Shown here: piece after piece, positions 58,501-64,000 of the stretch
How the letters are laid out: every line of letters begins with the position of its first letter
How positions within the stretch are numbered: the first letter of the stretch is position 1
From: Guyanagaster necrorhizus
Lineage: Eukaryota; Basidiomycota; Agaricomycetes; Agaricales; Physalacriaceae
NCBI RefSeq assembly: GCF_019112545.1
Contig: NW_025064929.1
Location: 186,428-250,427, forward strand
Direction of reading: 5' to 3'
Length of the DNA stretch: 64,000 nucleotides
The notes under the pieces: model-generated
Told to the model about the DNA's origin: nothing
The model's input: the letters and a program-made list of their open reading frames with translations, nothing else
Database searches by the model: none
Made by a program: the position numbers and the translations under genes

Positions 58501-60060
58501 CTACATATTCGACTTAGACGGAGCTTTAGATCCAAAGATCTTTAAGAAAACATCATAGTCGGGTGCCCTACCCAAAAAGTCCTGATAGAAATCGTTACTC
58601 AATATCCATTAAATCGAGTCGCAACAAACCTTCAAAGGGTCGATCTCCTCTCGGCCTCCACAAGCACCACGATAGCATTTGCCCCGTGCAGGATCAAGAG
58701 AGTCAGCTTTTGAATATGGTAGCTGCAACGAGAGTCCAGAGTGGGTATATGGGGCATTCTAAATCATAACAATCACGCACCATACATGTCCGCTGCGAAC
58801 ACCAATGAGTACGAGCACGTGTACCTAGAGTGATACAGCAACGCTTTTATCCCCTCAGATAAATGAATGTCCTACCCGTAGTAACCTGCATCGTAACCCC
58901 CCGTAATGTGACCGGAAGGACCTAGATCATGCTCCGCCAAAGCTGAACTTGCGTAAAATATATCGTGTCCAGGGCATGGTTCGCCGACCTTGACTAGCAA
59001 AATGCACTCCCTGAGTTCGTTCCAGAGTTCACTATAGTCCGCATCCTCTGATCATCGCAAAAGGTAAGTCTGAGGTCCAGATATTGCACTGAGGAAACCC
59101 ACCTTGATCCGTTTGTACTTTGATGTCGAATTTGACGAAGAAGAGCTGTCGGAGGTGACGTACCGGCTAGTTGAAAACATTAGCGGAACCTCAGGTGAAC
59201 TGCACGCAGGGTATATCAGACCTTTTGATGAGTTTGTCAATAAGCTCAGGCAATAAAGGTTGGCCGGCCTCTTGATGACTGGACATCTTTTGCAGAACCT
59301 TTGGCTCCCAGCACCAGTTTTTCCAACACCTGAGAAGGGGCCTCAATGAAATCCCTCGCCACACCACAGAGAGTTCATTTCTGCATAACGTTAAGGGGAA
59401 GAGGACCGACCTAGTGCCATGGAACCTCGAGAAATAAGTTCGGCTCAGCAGCCCCTGGAAGACATGTCCCATCTTGTGGAAGAAAGTTGTCATGCCTCAT
59501 GATTTCGGGCTTATCCTGTGTCAATTTTGCAAGGTTAGCGACCATCACGGCGAGGGGGTACTCTCGTGATCCATCAGGAAGGTCATAATAACAGAGGCCA
59601 CACGGCTGCATGTGAATATTTAGGGGTGAATTTCGGGTGTTTTGCAGCTATGCGCACATACCACGCGGGAAAAGATCAAGGTAGCAATACCCCACAAAAT
59701 CAGACTCGTCTTTAGCATTCTTTTCCCAGACAGCAGACCGCTGGACATCTGATCGATCATCTGTCTGCTGTTCAGGAAAGAATGATAGATTCTGCCGGGA
59801 TGCCAAGTTGAACCGCCTTTAATTTCCTCGAATTGAACACCCAACAGGTTCTGGTAGATGGAGAGGATTGTTGGGATGACAACGGAGACTGGGAAATACT
59901 CCTTGACAAGCGCGTCATCGAGGTCGAGAGTCTTTTCGATGAACTTTCGGTCATAGTATCTATAGTCCCAAACATAAAAATCTTCGTCAAAGAGGAGACC
60001 AGCTTCCTCGTGTTCCTGCTTTTTCAAAGCTAGGAGAGATGCCTTGTCTTTCGCTCTCGA
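58501..60060 (-). pseudogene. Truncated M3 metallopeptidase (thimet oligopeptidase family)
   Basis: Reads 'RAKDKASLLALKKQEHEEAG', 'FYVWDYRYYDRKFIEKTLDL', 'EYFPVSVVIPTILSIYQNLL', 'WEKNAKDESDFVGYCYLDLF', 'REYPLAVMVANLAK', the zinc site 'TFFHKMGHVFQGLLSR' (59464-59478), 'RDFIEAPSQVLE', 'HITGGYDAGYYG' and 'SLVFAADMY', and ends 'KAPSKSNM' at 58501. The family cleaves short cytosolic peptides and needs HExxH; here it is HKMGH, so the catalytic Glu is lost. Frames break at an A run near 59310, before the zinc site, and in the 'AAVWPLLL*' block. The N-terminal half, present in the roughly 700-residue family, is absent upstream. A pseudogene. Confidence 0.9.
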
Positions 60061-61632
60061 AGTAAATTATTGGAAAGGTTATCTTCATTTGCTGTTCCGG
60101 TGGTGTTTATACCCTATCATTGTGGTTTCGGTGCGTACCACTTTATTGCTCAACTGAGGGTGTTTTTGAATTGAGGATTGGGCTGCAGGTCACACATCCT
60201 TCGGGAAGATTATCAAACTGTCGTTACTGGCCATTGCCCAGAGGGAGTGGGAAAGGAGAGGAAAGAAGTAAATGAGGCGAAACCCAAGAGAGTTCTCATT
60301 CGACGCTTGTGAATACACTCAGTCGTAACGATTCATAAATAAAAGGCTTATTGTCGCTCTGGTCCTCATCTTTCAGCGGGTTTGGATGGGAGAACTTGAA
60401 GCAAAGGCTGCGACGATGTTGTGACTGAGTTATACGACAAGTTTCTTGTCTCGGGACTTGGGCGCCTGTCCACCTGAATGTTGAATTGGTCTTCAAGTCT
60501 GTTCCAGATGGGAATGAGGCTATTCATACACATCTTGCGTCACCTCACAGGCCCACTTGACAATACCCGGGTATAATTAACTGGCTGCGAAGCGTCGTCG
60601 GCAAGATTCAATCATTTAATAACCGCACCGATGGTACCTTGCATGAGCACTAGTCGGCCAGGTAGAACTACCGCGAACTGAGAAGCTATTTATAAAGGAC
60701 TTAAATGTATGAAACGTTATAAAGGCCAATTTAAAGACGCAAAAAGATCCAAGTAAATCCTCTCCTTAAATCAGGTCCCAGATAGGCCTGGCCTCTCACT
60801 GGAATGTTGTTTCCTCAAGGAATGAAATCACGTTCGTCGTCGTAACCCTGATCCGCATTGATCGGCGTAGGGACGTTTCTGATACTCGCATCCAAAACTA
60901 CCAAAAGCTTTCCTGAGACAATGACACCGCGAGTACTACGCAGTGAGAGAGCCTAGAATATTCCTAGAATATTAGACAACCATTGGTTTTCGGGGTTGGG
61001 GGGAGAACTCGGCTTCGAGTGCCCGGATGAAGGGATGCAGAGGCTCAAACTCGTAGCAGCGGAAGGCGAGAACACAGTTGTTTGTAGGCTGGATCTAGCT
61101 GGGGTTTTCTGGCTTGAGATGGGGTTTGGAGGGTCAGTAGTGACAATGTATGAGCGCTGAGCCTGACCCGGATATCGCCATATCCCAAACAACTGAACAG
61201 CTGAAAAAGACGTAGCTGCAGCATCAGACCAGGTGCTACGTAAACAAAGAACAAAGTATATGGGTTGTCAAATGGGACCGAAGATAGACGGAGCGACTTG
61301 GAAGAGCTCAACGAAATGAAAATAATATCCGCCCTGTTGTTGAACATGCCGCGGAGTAGACTCGAACCCCAGTTAATGAAACAGATCAACTCGCGTAGGC
61401 GGATGATGCTCTGTCAACCGAGGTGGGGACTAGTTCAAGTCTAGCTGCTTGGAGGCTTGTGGGCAACTTTGAAACGGGATCAAAACACTGGGAAAAGGAC
61501 ACTTTATTCTCTACGCATTGTTTATCCATTATAATCACAAGCTTGGGGTTCGATCCTTACGTGAAACGGGTAGTTTTTGTGATATATAATAGTCGATGGT
61601 GTGCTCCCTTTCGTTGTTTTTCATCATCCATC
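60061..61632. other. Intergenic region upstream of the acyl-CoA ligase
   Basis: 1.6 kb without a recognised gene. Minus-strand frames at 60296-60496, 60953-61192 and 61045-61389 have no domain and overlap. The missing N-terminal half of the M3 peptidase is not found here. The ligase promoter should lie at its right end. Confidence 0.4.
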
Positions 61633-64000
61633 ATGACGAATAGCAGTGAATCATGGACCCCGCGCTGTTCTATCGAAGAAGGTGAGCGTGGTGACAAATT
61701 CCCAGAACATCCGCCCCCTAATTCGAGGAAATACTAGCCGATAGAATACTTACAGGACCAGGGAGCTTGCTTGAAATTGAAACTCGCGTGCGTACTCTTG
61801 TTTGCGCCGTATTCTTTCAAGGTCTAAATGGGATATAGATCATTGACGGGAGGGTCTTGAAAGTTTGGAAGAACCTCTGGCCATCCCTGCGACTATTATT
61901 TTTGAATTCGACCAAAGAACATGCCGACAAAACCTACATCGTGTACGAGAAAGAGCGCTACACCTTTCAGGAGGTATTGGAGAAGACGGTCAAATGTGCA
62001 GCCATCTTCAGAGATGTTTACGGCCTTAGGAAAGGTAATGATACCTTGTCGATTTTTTTCGGCCCTGCCAACCACTCATCGCCATAGGGGATCGAGTAGC
62101 GATCTGCTCTCACAATTGTCCAAATTACTTGGTTGTATTTTGGGCTTGCCGTGCGTTCCATCTCTTCATACCTTATTCAAAACCAGCGACTCATGAAATC
62201 TTGTAAAATAGACCTTCTGGGCGTTGTAACTGCCTTTGTGAATCCGTAAGTCCGCTTCCCCGTACTTCACCAGGCTCATTCGCATCCTGATCCTACCAAA
62301 AGATCACAGCCCTTGAAGCTGATAAGACACTGTATCATGCTCGCAAAATTTGCATTGATCATCCTCGACACCGAACAAGCTGACAGGGTTGAATTGATTG
62401 GTGCTGAGCTTATGCTTGCATCTGGTGTGTCGGGATATCTCGTACTCGAGGATCACGAAGGACAAGGCCATTGGGAAGGCATGGATGTTTGGAGTGCAGT
62501 CTTCTCCGGATATAATGAAGATCCTGGGGCAATACTGAATGACGATCCTCAAATTTTGCCCGAAGATGATGCAACAATCACTTTTACGTCGGGGACCACT
62601 GGCCCACCGAGTCCGTAAATTTTTCTGCACTGGCATAGGTCGCAACGTTCCTTATTTTTTTTGCTTTGTTTTAGAGGCTATCTTGAGCTCACAGCGCTCA
62701 TTCATGAGTCCAGTATTTGATGTAAGTCCTATTTTTTATGGAGGCGTAGTTGATCTTATGAATTGTACTAGGCTACTTCATTCATAGGGAGAGACTATCT
62801 TCGAAGGGGTGAATCACTCCTTTCGACGATTATGGCTCCTCAGGAAGCTACGCTGATTACAAGGACGCTATGCGTTCCGTCTTCATTCATCACGACTGTA
62901 AGAGATCACACATCCCTAAATGAAGCAATACTAACCTATCTTCAGATGTTCTCCACTTCTCATGGAGTAAAACTTGTTCTAATGCGTGCATGGAATGCAC
63001 ACGAAGGTACGCATCAGCTTCATTAATATTTCCAATGTTTCCTACTCAAACCTTGCAGCCGTAGCGTACTTACAATTCATTTCATTCAGTGCAATTGTTT
63101 TATTAATGAATTGATCATTCTAGACTGTGCACAACCGAAGCCGTCACTATGCTGGGGAGGTCCGTGTTTATCTTTCCATATCCGCTTCAGCTCACTGTGT
63201 TACAAGTGTGCCCTCAATCGTGAGAGAGATCGCTGACAATACAACATCCGAATACTCGATAAACTCTATAAAAAGAATTTTATATGGAGGTACCCCGATC
63301 GCAGCATCTCAACTTCAAAGGTTCAAACAAGCATTTCCCCTCGCCAGTTTGTGAGTGCATCCTAGTTGCTCTGGTAACGGCTTTGACTTGGTATCCTACA
63401 GCGTACAAGTATATGCTCTAACTGAGACGAATGCTTCCGCAGTAGGCTTTGGTAAGGAGTATTTCTCTTGAACAGCAGAAACCTGATCTACTCCCAGGTG
63501 GACTGGATTACGATGTGAGGCCAGATAGCTGGTGAGCCACCTGTTCCATACATTTTTGTATTTAAGCTGATTAGGTTCCAGTGGTTTCGTGTCTCCTGTC
63601 AACGAGATTATGGTAATGAAAGATGGTGGCAAAGTCGTTCCTGGAACACTGGGAGAAGTTTGGCTTCGCGGTCCTAATGTGATGAAAGGGTATTATGGTG
63701 ATAAAGGTTGGTCTGAAGATTGTTTTAATTCACTGGTAGACATGTTTATGCCTTTGGATAATGCTTCAGCTGCGACCGATCAGGTGAGATTCGTTACTTA
63801 TGGGTGCCCGTGGCGACTAAGCTATGATATAGGTCCTTACTAAAGACGGATGGCTGGTCACCGGTGATCTGGGACGAGTGGACGAACGCGGATATGTTTA
63901 CATCTCAGACAGGATCAAAGATATCATCATTAGGGACAGCGTTAACATTGTGAGTGCCATTGGAAGATGTTGTACATCTCTCAGTACTAACCAATCCATA
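61633..64000 (+). CDS. Acyl-CoA ligase / AMP-binding enzyme, cut by window end
   Basis: Starts [17 protein letters not shown]; exons join in frame through '[11 protein letters not shown]', '[20 protein letters not shown]', '[20 protein letters not shown]', '[21 protein letters not shown]' and '[11 protein letters not shown]'. The ATP loop reads '[18 protein letters not shown]' across an intron near 62609-62674. Later come '[13 protein letters not shown]', '[21 protein letters not shown]', the motif '[14 protein letters not shown]', '[20 protein letters not shown]' and '[20 protein letters not shown]', then 'DRIKDIII'. This is the ANL fold that adenylates a carboxylate and loads it onto CoA; the substrate is unknown. 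The 62.7-63.1 kb part is harder to splice. A truncated paralogue lies at 41884-42819. Confidence 0.88.

Noticed and set aside
61340..61450. tRNA-like pieces (gactcgaacccc on minus, ctagttcaagtctag on plus)
   Set aside because: The stems do not pair into a full cloverleaf in either orientation.

Overview
The window looks like the nuclear genome of a mushroom-forming basidiomycete (Agaricomycetes). The basis is dense short introns (about 50-60 bp), a DUF6534 membrane protein, an OrdA-like cytochrome P450, a fungal pyruvate decarboxylase, a Crinkler-type kinase, and Ty3/gypsy chromoviruses with heavily CpG-depleted sequence. No prokaryotic features, CRISPR arrays, rRNA or convincing tRNA were seen. 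All identifications come from reading motifs by eye; no database search was run.

Region 1 (1 to about 21.6 kb) is a CpG-poor retrotransposon nest. Element A (4742-21043, 472-bp LTRs, perfect 5-bp target duplication) is interrupted by its relative element B (12174-20301, 462-bp LTRs, near-perfect duplication). A third, truncated relative C (683-2664) and an older divergent LTR end (1-682) lie to the left. All are read on the minus strand: 5' LTR, self-priming primer site, N-terminal extension, Gag with CCHC knuckle, protease, RT, integrase, chromodomain, polypurine tract, 3' LTR. They are dead: frames are broken, and B carries altered protease and RT active sites.

Region 2 (about 21.6-35.5 kb) has normal CpG but is a gene graveyard: a Crinkler/kinase gene with a premature stop, a minus-strand kinesin-7-like motor relic with several small indels, and a 7-kb relic of GCN1 (the Gcn2 activator) with many stops and deletions. 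The GCN1 relic is bracketed by direct repeats, one of them split by a 242-bp solo LTR.

Region 3 (35.5-47.9 kb) holds a multi-exon gene whose C-terminus resembles a PD-(D/E)XK nuclease fold. It also holds a minus-strand unknown gene relic, a chimeric inverted block in which the 5' half of an acyl-CoA ligase is joined to a GCN1 fragment, a gene with a FAR1/WRKY-GCM1-like zinc-binding region, and another decayed unknown gene.

Region 4 (47.9-64 kb) has the best preserved metabolic genes: a cytochrome P450 (minus), a divergent DUF6534 membrane protein (plus), pyruvate decarboxylase (plus) and an acyl-CoA ligase running off the right edge (plus). A truncated M3 metallopeptidase relic (minus) lies between the last two. 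The overall picture is a transposon-rich accessory region that receives and degrades duplicated host gene fragments between a few intact genes.
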